Below, piece by piece: positions 32,644 through 43,605 of a stretch of DNA of 64,000 nucleotides. A model generated the notes under the pieces. It had not been told where the DNA came from, ran no database searches, and saw only the letters and a program-made list of their open reading frames with translations. Numbering within the stretch: position 1 is the first letter of the stretch; the number at the start of each line of letters is the position of its first letter. The stretch lies in contig JAACMV010000006.1 in the NCBI GenBank assembly GCA_010909725.1, positions 514,196 to 578,195 on the forward strand. The letters are read 5' to 3'. The position numbers were made by a program, and so were the translations under genes. Source of the stretch: Picochlorum sp. 'celeri'. Lineage: Eukaryota; Chlorophyta; Trebouxiophyceae.

Positions 32644-34433
32644 CTATGCCATAGATACATGATGCAAGAAGAAAAAAGATGTGCCATACCACATCTTTTC
32701 GATTTCTTCGAGGCTCTTTCCTTTCGTCTCTGGTACAGTTGCATAAATAGTATACAGGGCTACACATCCGATACCACAGAATGCAAAGTACAAGCCTGCA
32801 GGGCCTAGGGTCTCCTGCAGGGATGGAATACATAGACTGACAATAAAGTTACTGGCAAAGTTTGTCAATGTCGCCAAGGCGAGTGCTTGTCCTCGTATGG
32901 AGAGTGGAAATACCTCACCGACAATGAGCCATGATATTGGTCCGAATGAGACCTGGTAGGCTCCTACATACAAGAGCAAAGCGACAACATTGGCCCATAC
33001 GCTAATTTCAGGAGAAGACGGCAATAGTTGACCAGACTGCACAGATCCTATTACGAATAAGGAAAAGACGATACCAGAGACACCAAGTAATAGCAATGGG
33101 CGTCGTCCCCGCGAGTCGAGAGTGGCCACGGCAACGCCTGTGGTGACCAATTTGAAGAGACCCAAGACAACAGAGATGCCAGTGGCAGAGTCTGCAATGC
33201 CAAAACCCGCATCTTGGAATATCTTTGCCGCATAATATAATACAGATGGCTGTCCAGTAATCTGCTGAAATAACATGAGAGATAATCCCACTGATAAAGG
33301 TATTCTATATTTTTTCTCTGATAGCAACAACAGGGCATTGTTGTTGTTATTATCTGCTTGTGACAGCCCTCCTTGCTGAGCTGCATTCATATCAATGGCT
33401 GCCTGCATGTCTGCAATTTCTTTATTCAAGATGATGTCATTTTCTTTCTTCTGAATAATGCTACTAGTAACTCGTCCAGCACCGAGGGTGCGCCGCAGCG
33501 CCTCTCGTGCATCATCTGCCTTCCCTCGCAGCAACAGCCATCGAGGAGATTCTGGCAAATACAGCATCCCACATACAAGGATGAATCCCAGCGGCACAGC
33601 ATCCCCATAGATACTTCTCCACCCACCCAAGCTAGATACTTCGAGATAGGATACAAGATAGCCTAGCAAAATACCAGTCACTATAAATGCCTCCTTCATA
33701 GATATAAGCACACCCCTCACAGATGCTGGACTTGTCTCTGCAATATATGCAGGTGCAGCATGCATTGAAAACCCTATTCCAAACCCATACAAATGCCTTC
33801 CTAATAAGACTACTTTCAATCCATACTCATTTTCTGGAGATGCAAAGACCAATCCAGCGCCCGCCATGTACAGCACCACCCCACCCCCCCCCCCCCCCCC
33901 CCCCCAGAATGAGTTCCTTCCGCCTCCCCACATCATTTCCCCACACAAATGTCAATCCAGACCCCAACAGCGCCCCCTCCCAACGACAGACTCACCACAA
34001 GACCCGTGTCTGTCGCAGACAATGCATACCAATCAGTCCCACTCAACTCTGGACTCGTCATGGATAATAATGCCCCGCTGGTTGCCCTAATATCATACCC
34101 AAACAGCAACCCACCCAGAGCTGGAAAGACAAAGAATACCAGCGTGTTCACCCAATCTATCGATGATTCTTGGCTACTAATAGTAAATGAATCTTCTATG
34201 ATTGTTGAATCCGTGGTTGTATTGTCGTTCTCTTTGGCCTGTGGAACCATGATGATTCGCGACCTCGATACCACAAAGGAATTCCTCTTCCTCTTCTTGT
34301 TCTGGCCAGTGTTATTGCCTCCAAGACTACTACCACCAACAAATATATCACTAGCATATGATCTCTGAGTATCAGCCGATCGTATGAATACACGACTGTG
34401 TCTCACAAAAGCAGCAGCAGCAGCGAGAGACAT
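32644..34433 (-). CDS. MFS sugar/H+ symporter, plastid D-xylose-symporter-like, with two homopolymer frameshifts
   Basis: This single-exon gene encodes about 596 aa of a 12-helix major facilitator sugar transporter. Signatures are GGLLFGYDIRATSGALL (TM1), VGRRKELIL, GRHLYGFGIGFSMHAAPAYI, PESPRWLL, QQITGQPSVLYYA, DSRGRRPLLL and VPETKGKSLEEIE. The set is closest, from memory, to plastid xylose-symporter-like proteins of plants. The N-terminus (Ser/Ala/Arg-rich, about 80 aa) could be a transit peptide. The frame shifts at a C4 run (33,962-33,965) and again at a 22-C run (33,884-33,905). Three Cs in the first and 21 in the second would leave one open frame. The 22-C run encodes a poly-Gly insert at a membrane segment where relatives have only a few residues. 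A sequencing error is more likely than a dead gene. Confidence 0.88.
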
Positions 34434-34439
34434 GTCAAA

Positions 34440-34685
34440 ACTATAAAGTCTACCGTAGGTAGACTATTCTACCGTAAATAATTATTTACTCATTGTCATA
34501 TTCATATACGTTTGTATGACAAGATAACATATATCGCATCAGGTATATAAATGCGTTCGGACTGTCCGAACGCGTTATACAATAGGAAGTGATGAATTTG
34601 TCTGTTGCAATACAGGTGATATACCTGGGTATATCATACTATAGAGATAATACCATGCATCGATGCATGGATATATATCCAGTAT
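34440..34685. promoter_or_regulatory. Cluster of perfect palindromes upstream of the sugar transporter
   Basis: Five perfect inverted repeats occur within 235 bp of the 5' flank: 34,447-34,465 (arms AGTCTACC, 3-nt loop), 34,553-34,573 (arms GCGTTCGGAC, 1-nt loop), 34,618-34,635 (arms GATATACC, 2-nt loop), 34,653-34,670 (CCATGCATCGATGCATGG) and 34,669-34,680 (GGATATATATCC). They may be binding sites for dimeric regulators or RNA hairpins in the leader. A regulatory role is inference. The remainder to 34,970 shows nothing else. Confidence 0.5.
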
Positions 34686-34971
34686 ATATACTATATGATA
34701 TCCCATGCGCATCGTAGAATGCTGGATCTCATTAGCATAGACAAGCTTGTCTTAAGATACTTAGAAAGACTAGATAGTAGTACTATCCATAATATATGAA
34801 CATGTTAATATGCAAAAGATGTAGATAATGTAAACGAATTTGGATGGATCAAGACCAACGTACCACTTGCTGCAGCCCGTAGGCTACGGGAAATGCAAAA
34901 TGGCCCTGAAGAATTATGCAACCACGTTTTCAATATGCCCAGTGAACATGATGTTTTCTGGGTGTCATTTC

Positions 34972-34998
34972 AAGTGGCAAGGAAAAGCCTTGCCACTT
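34972..34998 (-). terminator. Hairpin overlapping the stop codon of the secreted glycoprotein gene
   Basis: An 11-bp perfect stem (AAGTGGCAAGG) with a 5-nt loop begins inside the TAA stop (34,997-34,999) of the glycoprotein gene and continues into its 3' UTR. It may affect mRNA 3' processing or stability. In a eukaryote it is not a classical terminator; the category is the nearest available. Confidence 0.4.
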
Positions 34999-37900
34999 AT
35001 GCTGGCAAGGGACATGCCAGTGCCTGAGGCACCCCTACAACATGAGTGAATCCGTCATTTTCTATCTTAGTCGTTCCTTGGATTGTCAAAGCAAACTTCC
35101 ATCCATTTTCAAATTCTGCAGCACCTATGCCTGCATCTTGGAGTGCATTCTCATTATAGAAGAACTCAAATGCGGAAGTGGTCTCATCATCATTTCTTTG
35201 GCCAAAACCACGGACAGGGAGGTCGGTGGCAAATGGAGCACAATTTGGGTCTGGTGTGCAATCTTTCAGATAGTTGAATGTACCATACGGATTTACGGAT
35301 GGAACACCGCAAGAGACCTGGAAAGTTGCAATAAGACTCCTTGTTCCGTATGGGACTGCAGAGTTAAATATCTTTCCACATGTACCTGTGTAACCAGTAA
35401 CACCATTTTGAAGGGCAATGCTTGTGGCTGGTGCAAAGCCACCCCGTCCATTTGGATCCACTTTGGGGAACATGGTCCCATCACCTCCCGTCTGCCCGCC
35501 TACCCACTTGAACCCAAATCCAACGAGGAGATCATCCACTTCAAAACTTCCCAGTGTGAGGGATGCCAACGTGTTTCCTACGTTGAAGCCGCCAGATGCC
35601 TTGACAATGGCTTCTGTTAGAACAAATGAGGTGGCATATATCTCAAACGTCGTGCTGGGTGATTCCTTTGCGTACACTCCAAGCTGGTTGGATAAGCCTA
35701 CTTTGAACCAACCATCAGCTTCTGGGTCGCCAGTGATTTGCGTGATGCCAGCTTCCGGATTGGCTGCAAAAGCTCCAATTCCATCCACACCACATGCGAT
35801 GGTGGCAGGCTTGGACTTTAGCTCGAAAGTGGCAGGGGGGATGGTGTACAGCACACGGCACTCGTACTTGTTGCTTGAATAATCTGCCATATTCTTCAAT
35901 TTCTCCTCTCCTCCTGTGACAGCAGGCTCGAAGTCCACGACTGCGGAGCACTTGCCGTTCGTGCAACTGCTTGCTTGTGATAAGCACTGTCCTCCTTCCA
36001 GGCAGCACTCAACTCCCACAAACGAAACACTGTCAGGGTCATTATTCCAAAATACTTTTCGCTGCAAAGGCTTTTCTTGGATGGGAGATAGATTTGGCTG
36101 AAGATCTGGAATACAGGATTGTGGATAGCTGCAAGTGCAAACACAAACACATTATCTCTTTTATTATACCTGAGTTGGATATTTTCCATTTCGGAAAACA
36201 GTTGTAAGCGGTTCTGTGGTTTTCATAACGTATATCTTATGGCTAGAGCGATACGTTTGGAAAAAATGTCAGAGATACAAGGATATTGCATGCACATCGA
36301 GGTAGCATGTCAACACATTTTGATTCATACCTGTATGTCACTGTCGCAGGAGTGGCAGCGACGGCCTGAGATTCAACCTGCTGCCGCACTGACACAACTT
36401 TGCACGAGTAGGGTGCCTCTGGCATCACACCATCAAATGTCACAGACCTGGTCTCAGATCCCACCGTCCTCTCCACAGGATCCAAATCGCCTGAGGTACA
36501 AGTCACCACATAGTTCAAGGGTTGGAGACCGATGATGGGCGCTTGCCACACCACAGTGATGCCTGGCGAACAAATGCTACTGCCAGTAGCAGAGGCCTCC
36601 ACATTTCTGGGCAATGACGGTACAACGGGTTGAGGAGTTGGCTGTGGCTCTGGAGACGGCTCTGGAGACGGCTCTGGGGACGGCTCTGGAGACGGCTCTG
36701 GGGACGGCTCTGGAGACGGCTCTGGGGACGGCTCTGGAGATGGCTCTGGAGATGGCTCTGGGGACGGCTCTGGAGATTGTTCTGGCGAAGGAGAAGGAGA
36801 CGAGGCTGGAACCTCTTCCTGTTTAGTAGACTTTTCCACACCATCAACCTGAGTGCCCTCTCCAAAGGTAGAGGAGACCGTTTCGGGATCCTGGAGAGCA
36901 TCCTGGATTTGGTTAGCCCCCTCGTTTGCTGCCTCTACCTGAGATTCACTAGTCACACCCAATGAAACTCGACTCTCAGTCTCAATTCCACCAGATTCCG
37001 TCTGCAGAAGACTTTTTCCGGACCGACCTCCTGCTGGACGAACGCTGACTACAGTGCAGTTAGTCAACTCAGGATCATAATTCGAGAGAGAGATCAAATT
37101 CCTGCACAAATTATCCTGCTTTTCTTGTCCAAAAGACTCGACAGTCTCATTTGCAAAAGAAATTTCGACGCTCAGCACAGGAATCTCAACTGTAACCACA
37201 GCGGGGGGAGGTGGAGGGGGAAAAGGCGGTGGTGGTGACAACGGTGTTGGGGTGGGCCTTTTGAGAATAAACCTCCAATGCAGACCTTCTCGTGCCGGAC
37301 GATCCAGTACGACTGAATTATCTCTGCATTGATTATTATCTCTGAGGACTGGACCAAGAAGACTCACGGACCCCCTAGTCGTACAGGTCTCTCGATACTG
37401 CATCATGTCAAGTAGTCTTTGTAGTTGGTGCTCTTCCTTGTAAAACCTCATTCATATCTCCCGCAAACAAAACCATTCCTCTAAGATATTTTCGAATCGT
37501 ACCTTTGCAAATACTTTGTATACTGTGCCTTGACTCCCCACTTGAGTGAGATCCCACGAGAGAAGACCTCTGGGACGCACACGCACCGAGTTGGACCGAC
37601 AACTTCTGGCAAACGACAGCTTTGCTGGACAGCACTTTGCTCGGTACACCTTCAAGTAACGCAAGACAGATATGGTAATAATTCACAGTAGTACATATCC
37701 CTCATAGAAAAAGAACGTACCGCCTCGAGGGAAAACGTGTTGCTTTCCACGTTGACCACACGCCACCTCATCGGCCTCTTCGCATCAGCCGACTGGAGCC
37801 GAACTCTTCCAGAAGGATCCCTTCCCCATTCCTCATAGGACAGGTACTTTCCTGCAGAGGGGAAATTACATAACAATACGTCGTTAATATATTAACTCTT

Positions 37901-38230
37901 ATTCGAATTATTTTGATTTTGCGAACCGCGAATGGTCAAGACCCGCCCATGTTGCCTTTCGCTCCTCCAAGAGGTTTAGTCGGTCACACAACGCGTACCT
38001 TTACATTCTCCGGTTCCCACATACTGAACGACATATTCTCCATCCACCAATTTGCCTATAGTGCATCATTATAATCATGAGCAGTATTAATTTAAATAGT
38101 GTGATTACATATAGGCGTCGAATTCTATGCAACGCGCAACAGTCCGTGTCAATTCAAACTCACCATAGGCAGCCACGGAACCTAGAAGAAGTACCACCAC
38201 GGCAACCACGAACGCCGTGTTGCGAGTCAT
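34997..38230 (-). CDS. Secreted Pro-Glu-Pro-Ser-rich glycoprotein with a fibronectin-III-like domain, six exons
   Basis: The model is complement(join(34997..36128, 36331..37436, 37503..37649, 37721..37851, 37999..38055, 38164..38230)). All five introns are GT-AG and every join keeps frame, giving 879 aa. Exon 1 is a signal peptide (MTRNTAFVVAVVVLLLGSVA). Exons 2-4 encode a Cys-containing N-terminal domain. Exon 5 has a Pro run (37,200-37,240), a Ser-Pro-Glu-Pro repeat of about 12 units (36,650-36,790), and a fibronectin-III-like domain (PSLPRNVEAS ... NYVVTCTSG ... TYR). Exon 6 has a Cys patch (CCLEGGQCLSQASSCTNGKC) and a Gly-rich domain I cannot name. It has the look of an algal cell-wall or extracellular-matrix protein, probably O-glycosylated. 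No transmembrane anchor is seen at the C-terminus. The splice model is strong; the function is inferred. Confidence 0.85.
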
Positions 38231-38590
38231 TTTCGTATCAGACCCAGTCAAATAAATAAAAACCGAAAAAGCTTGTTGCTTTTATAATAATGGTATATAC
38301 TTTGAGGTCTGTATAGATCCTTTCTTCGTCCCGCACAAGAATGGTAGTAGCTTACCCTCGTTGTTGTTTTGTGTGTCCACTTTTGCAGTGGCGTGTTCAA
38401 ATGTCGACTTACGGGAAACCACCCTGTATCAGGCCTCGAGGTATTCGATAAAGTAGTAGTGAATGGAATTTCTAAAACAATATGAAGAGATTCTTTTGCA
38501 TACATTGTCCAAGACTGGATTACATGACGACGTAGTCTAGGGTCGAATCTGGGATATGCACTCCATGCTGACGTGTACATGGACAGATCC
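38231..38590. other. 5' flank of the glycoprotein gene
   Basis: About 360 bp between the glycoprotein ATG and the old LTR fragment. It must contain the promoter of the glycoprotein gene; I see no distinct motif. A 139-codon open frame on the minus strand here has no protein-like signature. Confidence 0.5.
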
Positions 38591-38612
38591 TGTAACAGCA
38601 CAGATGATGCCT
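38591..38612 (+). repeat. Old gypsy LTR, left fragment
   Basis: The first 22 bp of the same LTR family (TGTAACAGCACAGATGATGC + CT). The rest of this LTR lies beyond CACTA element 3, at 44,168-44,416. Confidence 0.92.
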
Positions 38613-38962
38613 CACTAGCGTCACGAGGTTCCTTCATTGATACTTCGTGAAATTTCAAGTGGACCAAAACGACCCCTTGGTGCCATAAATATTTACAATT
38701 TTACTATAATAATGTATAACCGAGGCCAGTTTGGCCTGAAATATGAGTTTTGTCAAGAAACGGGTCGGTCCACTCTGCTTGCAATTCGCCTTCTCCGAGT
38801 TGACCAGTTTGCTGCGTCAGAGAAGCACCAAGCGTCATATAACATATATTAAATGATAATTATATCATATGACAAGATATATGGCCCAAACATGGCTCTT
38901 GGTGTGAGGAGCATTTCCAAGGCATTGATGTCACATCTTGACCGAAGTTGAGCATCTCACGT
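38613..38962. repeat. CACTA element 3 left terminal and subterminal region
   Basis: 350 bp from the TIR to the transposase stop. It has short GGACC/GGTCC-containing motifs (AAGTGGACC, GGTCGGTCCACTC) in both orientations, as expected for subterminal transposase-binding repeats. Confidence 0.55.
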
Positions 38963-41954
38963 CTACGAATCGATATGTCTGAGCCACTTTTGAGATTTTG
39001 GTACAACAAAGTCGCTATATTTGACTTGCGTTTCCTCGGTGGGATTCCCCTTCTTGTCCAGGTCACTGCAGTTTAAACGAACGACCTTTGTCAGTATCTT
39101 CTCCAAGGGAAGGCATCGAATACGTATCAGATTGTGGTCCCGATTGATTTTGATTTCAATTACTGTGCCAAAGTCGTGATCATGATGAAATTCAACCTGG
39201 TCATCACGATATATTTGGATGGCTGCTGCCATTGTCTCTGTCCCATCGACTTCTACAGAAAAGAAAAATTTCACAATGCCAACTCCAAGGTGGTGCGATG
39301 AGCCCGATGAATTCATGTCAACAAGCACAGTATTTGACTGTCGTGTCCGCTCCCTGTTGTACAAAGATGAATTTACTCTCTCAATCTTGCCATCTCGGTG
39401 TAGTTCAGCAACTTTGTAAACTTTGCAATCTGATGTATGTGCCCTGATGTTGGAACGTCGACAGAACGCCTGAATGCGTTCCATCTGTTTCTCCGTGGCC
39501 TTTGTTGGGCCTGTAAAGAAATCCTCATCCGATGCAATGGAAGGGCTGCTCTTGCTCTGAGATACCTGGGTGATGCTGGAAGCAGATGACTTGCCACAGC
39601 ACTCCTCCAGGTAGTAGTGGTCCAACAGTTTCTGTACTGCAACCTTTTCTGGTTCTGCTTTTCCTGTGGCATTCTTCTTGAAGAATTGAAGCGATCTCTC
39701 AATGTGCAACTCATTCATGAACTTGGCTTTTCCTGTTGCCTTCTCCTGATCTAATAGTCTGCAGATAAGGATGTGCAGGTTTTGCGTGCACACTGGCATA
39801 AAATTCTGCAAATTACGATGTTTAAATTTTGAAAGGAGGCGCAATGCGTAATGAGGCACATGCATCTCCACATACCTTTTCGCATATCTTGGCAAACTCC
39901 AGCAGGCTCTCTTGTGCTTCCTTTGCAGCCAGTGTTGTGCGGCCATGCTTGTCAAGAGACACTGTGTCCTGATCCATAAAAAAGTCAATTCCTCTTCTTA
40001 AATATCCCCATGCCTCTTTTGCTAGTGGTGGAAGCACTCCGTCTTCGAGACCCAGGACTTTACTTGTTACTGCTGGGTGCATAAGGAGAGTGCCTTGAAA
40101 CTCCCAAAGGTTCTTCGCGTCTTCGACAAGGAATGCCGCAATATTTGATAAACATCTCGGTGGCCTTCCCAGGTCAGATGTTGAGATGATACAATTATTC
40201 AATTCCTTGAGCTTGCTCAGGCGTAAGATCGTAACTTCATTTGTATCTGATCCATCTTCATCCCTGTCCTTTGTTCTATTTCTCTTCTTCCTAGCCTTCT
40301 TTTTCGGGTCCTTCTTCACAAGAAGAGTAAAAAACGTTTTGAGTACTCCAAGAAAAATGAGATGGTAAAAGGGAAGGAGAAAGGCATGCACACGGTGTAG
40401 TGTGGTCACTTTCCCAAACAGGTCACATTTCCCATTGATGCCCAACTCTTTCCTGATCTCCTCGTGCTGATATCTCCCTTCCTTGATCAAGTACATAAAC
40501 AGATTCTCCCGGTGTTCCATGTTTTCTAGGGACAATCGCTGTCTTCTGACACCCATTTGGTAGGTCAGAAGTCGTTGCTCTTCCTCTTTTTGTGTCACAC
40601 ATATATAATGCAAGTAAGAGACAGGTTCGAGGTAGCCCAAGGGCTTCAATGCTTTTTCAACTCGAACTGAAGGATGGCGGCAGTATGGGCAGCAAAAGGT
40701 AGCATTAGCTCCATTGAAGCAACCTAATTTGCTTCGTGCAGGGGAATCACAGTGGATAAATACCCAATACGGTTTGTGGAGTATTTCCACTTGCTTGCCT
40801 TCGCTGTTAATATAGCTCACTTGAATACCAGACTCTGCTGCCTTAGTAAATTGTGCAGCGATCAAATTGAACAACGCATTCAGACAGGTTGGCTCTTTGG
40901 GGCCCGGTAAGTAGAGCAATGGCACTGTCATGCTGTCCTTGTGGGCTAGATCTGCTGGCAAGTCCTCGCATCGCATGCTTACAACTCCCATAGAATGCTC
41001 TTTTGATTTAGTAGCCTGACACCAATCAAATCCAACACTATACACACTATTGCTGCCCTGTGCCACCCCCCCACGGGTGGCTCCTACTAACCATTTGTAG
41101 TGCTCGGACTGGTAGACTAAGTTCTGCTCCCTTTGCGACCCTCTTTTCTGCGCAAAGTCAGGTATACGGAAGAGACGCTTGATTTGACTTTCAAGATTGA
41201 ATGCATAAAACTTCTGCAGAGCAGGCAAATAAGATCAGAATCGATAGGTCTCATGGATAGTAAATACTATTTGACAAGAGCTGAGTACCTTCCTGGGCGT
41301 GACCCTGAGAGAACCATCAAAATTTCTCACTACGTTGAATCGAGGCTTCTCACAACCTTTACACTTATCATCCTTGTGTGAGATCCATTGCTCCTTGGGA
41401 AGACGGTCGAATATGTACTGCAGGCAAGTACAAATGTGATGCTCAACCTGGTCAGCCTTGGGAATGCCAAGGGATTCTCTCACGAGATACAGGGATTTGG
41501 GGATGATGGGATCAAAATTCTCCAATAAGACTCGATCTCGTTGTAACAGCTCTTCGAATGTTGCTTTCCCCATACCACTTGAGACATAGAGTGCAAATGA
41601 TGACTGCAAGTATTCCTTCAACGTTTGGTTTGCACCAGTGAAAACAGGCTCGTTCATCATGCTGACGTAATACTCGACTGTGTTTTTCTTGGGAATAGAG
41701 GTGTAAGTATTGTAATATTCAAAAGGAGAGCCATCCTCTGCAGCATCTTCACCTGAATTCTGAACGGGTGTAGGCACTTCTGCTGTCTCTGGACTCAACT
41801 GCTCCGTGGCTATCATGGGAGGTGCATCACCTACAGTGAGCTCCCCTGTGAAAATCGACTTGCATTTACCTTGAATGTGATGTGCTTTCCCACTGCGAGA
41901 GGATGGCATCCTCCTGCGACAGTTGTGGCAAAGGTCCTGAGTCATGGCAACCAA
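38963..41954 (-). CDS. CACTA element 3 transposase (Tnp2-like), three exons
   Basis: The model is complement(join(38963..39805, 39876..41213, 41289..41954)). The introns are 70 and 75 bp, GT-AG and phase 0, and the protein is 948 aa. MTQDLCHNC at 41,945 is an alternative start. Features in order: an N-terminal Cys/His cluster (CHNC...H..KC), VGFDWCQ with a PGPKEPTCLNALFNL block, HCDSPARSKLGCF, a CCPYC finger, VHAFLLPFYHLIFLG, then a DUF4218-like region (NLHILICRL ... NELHIERSLQFFK) and a C-terminal domain. It is distant from the element 1 and 2 transposases. It is intact and flanked by perfect TIRs, so it could be active. It acts on the element's own ends in the nucleus. Confidence 0.83.
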
Positions 41955-42213
41955 CTTTCAAGAACAAATAGGTTATCCAGATACGATCAGACAAGATTTT
42001 TCATGAAAGATCAAATCTTTAATATATCATATAGATATGGTTATCCCAATCTTCCAACGAGACGTCTTCAAAATCGGGATGATAAGGTGCATGTAACTGC
42101 AACTGACGAATAACTACCAATCATTGTCAACAACAATACATCCATCGACATCCCGCATGACTGATACCAGAACAAATTACCAGATATTTATTTATTAAAT
42201 AAAATTAGTAAAT

Positions 42214-43605
42214 ATGAGCGAAGAGGTTTTCCTCAGTCCTGGGTTGGAGACGGCTGTTCGTTTGCGGAGTCCAGATGGCACCGACGTGCACGAGTTGTGC
42301 ACAGTTTACGAGGGTTGGACGTCCGATATGATCCTGAAAGAGTTGGAGGAAACAATTAAAAAATTAGAGTGTGAGAAAGGGAAAAAAATTCGCTTGTACC
42401 TGAATGTGGAAAAGTGCAGCGAAGAGAAAACGGTTGGCCTTCGGACCCTTTCGAATTGTCTATCCTGCAGACTGCAGAAGAGATCAGAAAGCGATGATAT
42501 TTCTCATATTACTATTATATTTACTGCAGAAGATTGCCTAGAGACCCAGGACACCAGCGGGTTTCATGGCTCAACTGCCATATCAGCTCGTCAGAGTGAT
42601 AGCCCCCAAGACGCCGACTTTAAGAAATGGATACTGGGCATGTTGTACCAGTATTGGCCAAGAATTCACAAGGATCAGGAAGAATATGGGGAAGTTTACG
42701 GCGCCTTTGCTCTAGAGAGGCCAAGGGGACGAAAGGGTATTGTGGATAAATACTTTTGGGAACCTGGCCGGGTGCGAGTCCTTTATGAAATTCAGAAGGA
42801 AGGCAGAAGGAGAAAAATTACCGACTTGACCAAATTCTTCAAGTACGTGACGACCTATACGAACAACACAACATCCAACCTTCGGTTGGGCAAGTTGCGA
42901 AGCCAAGTTGTAGCTGCACTAAGAGGATCTGCTGATGTCTACTGGGACAACTTTGGGCGGTATATAAGGGACAACAACGGAGCCTATGCAGGGTTAGTCC
43001 CACCAGGAGACGACTGGAAGGAAGTAATGCAATGGTTGTCGAGACCAGCACCTGATGCTTCCAATGTATGCAGCATGGGGTTGACATCAAACATCATCCA
43101 GGCTTCTGCAGCAAGAGGAACCGTTTCCAATAGGAATGATCCCACGCCAGGCATAGAAAGCAGCGATGATGAAGACCTTCGAGAACAGCCTAGTAGGATG
43201 TGTCAAGTGGATGATGACCATGCAAATGCAATACTTGACTCCCAACTGCATGCAAATGCATCAGCTTTCGATGTCCCCAAACAAGCAAGTTTGCTTAGGA
43301 AAATAACTTCTTTACAAGACGACGTGAAATCGCTTAGAGAAATGGCTGCCAAGGACAAGGATGATTCTGGTTTACAACAAGTGATCAAAAAGAAGAATGA
43401 GGAAATACGATCTCTAAAAGATGAAATCAAGAAGCTCAAGCAGCCAAGAAACAGGAAGCGAAGACCGGCAGGATGTTCAAATGTAGAGGCATGGCAACAA
43501 GATGGTCGAAGATACATTTCTAGCGCAAAAGATAGAGCTGAGAGATGTAGAAGAAAAGAAAGGAGTGAGAACACCCCAGTGAACACAGATATCACGCTAG
43601 TGTGA
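42214..43605 (+). CDS. CACTA element 3 accessory protein
   Basis: This single-exon, 463-aa gene is divergent from the transposase, with 259 bp between starts. The middle part (FKKWILGMLYQYWPRI ... DLTKFFKYVTTY) looks globular. The C-terminal third is a predicted coiled coil (SLLRKITSLQDDVKSLREM, then KKKNEEIRSLKDEIKKLK) followed by a basic NRKRRP stretch, a likely nuclear localisation or DNA-binding segment. Position and coiled coil fit a TnpA-type partner that binds subterminal repeats, but no similarity to the accessory proteins of elements 1 and 2 is obvious. Intact. Confidence 0.68.
   Translation: MSEEVFLSPGLETAVRLRSPDGTDVHELCTVYEGWTSDMILKELEETIKKLECEKGKKIRLYLNVEKCSEEKTVGLRTLSNCLSCRLQKRSESDDISHITIIFTAEDCLETQDTSGFHGSTAISARQSDSPQDADFKKWILGMLYQYWPRIHKDQEEYGEVYGAFALERPRGRKGIVDKYFWEPGRVRVLYEIQKEGRRRKITDLTKFFKYVTTYTNNTTSNLRLGKLRSQVVAALRGSADVYWDNFGRYIRDNNGAYAGLVPPGDDWKEVMQWLSRPAPDASNVCSMGLTSNIIQASAARGTVSNRNDPTPGIESSDDEDLREQPSRMCQVDDDHANAILDSQLHANASAFDVPKQASLLRKITSLQDDVKSLREMAAKDKDDSGLQQVIKKKNEEIRSLKDEIKKLKQPRNRKRRPAGCSNVEAWQQDGRRYISSAKDRAERCRRKERSENTPVNTDITLV

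Noticed and set aside
36614..36965. Plus-strand frames rich in Leu-Gly-Thr-Ala or Trp-Arg-Arg-Leu
   Set aside because: Shadows of the Ser-Pro-Glu-Pro repeat on the minus strand.
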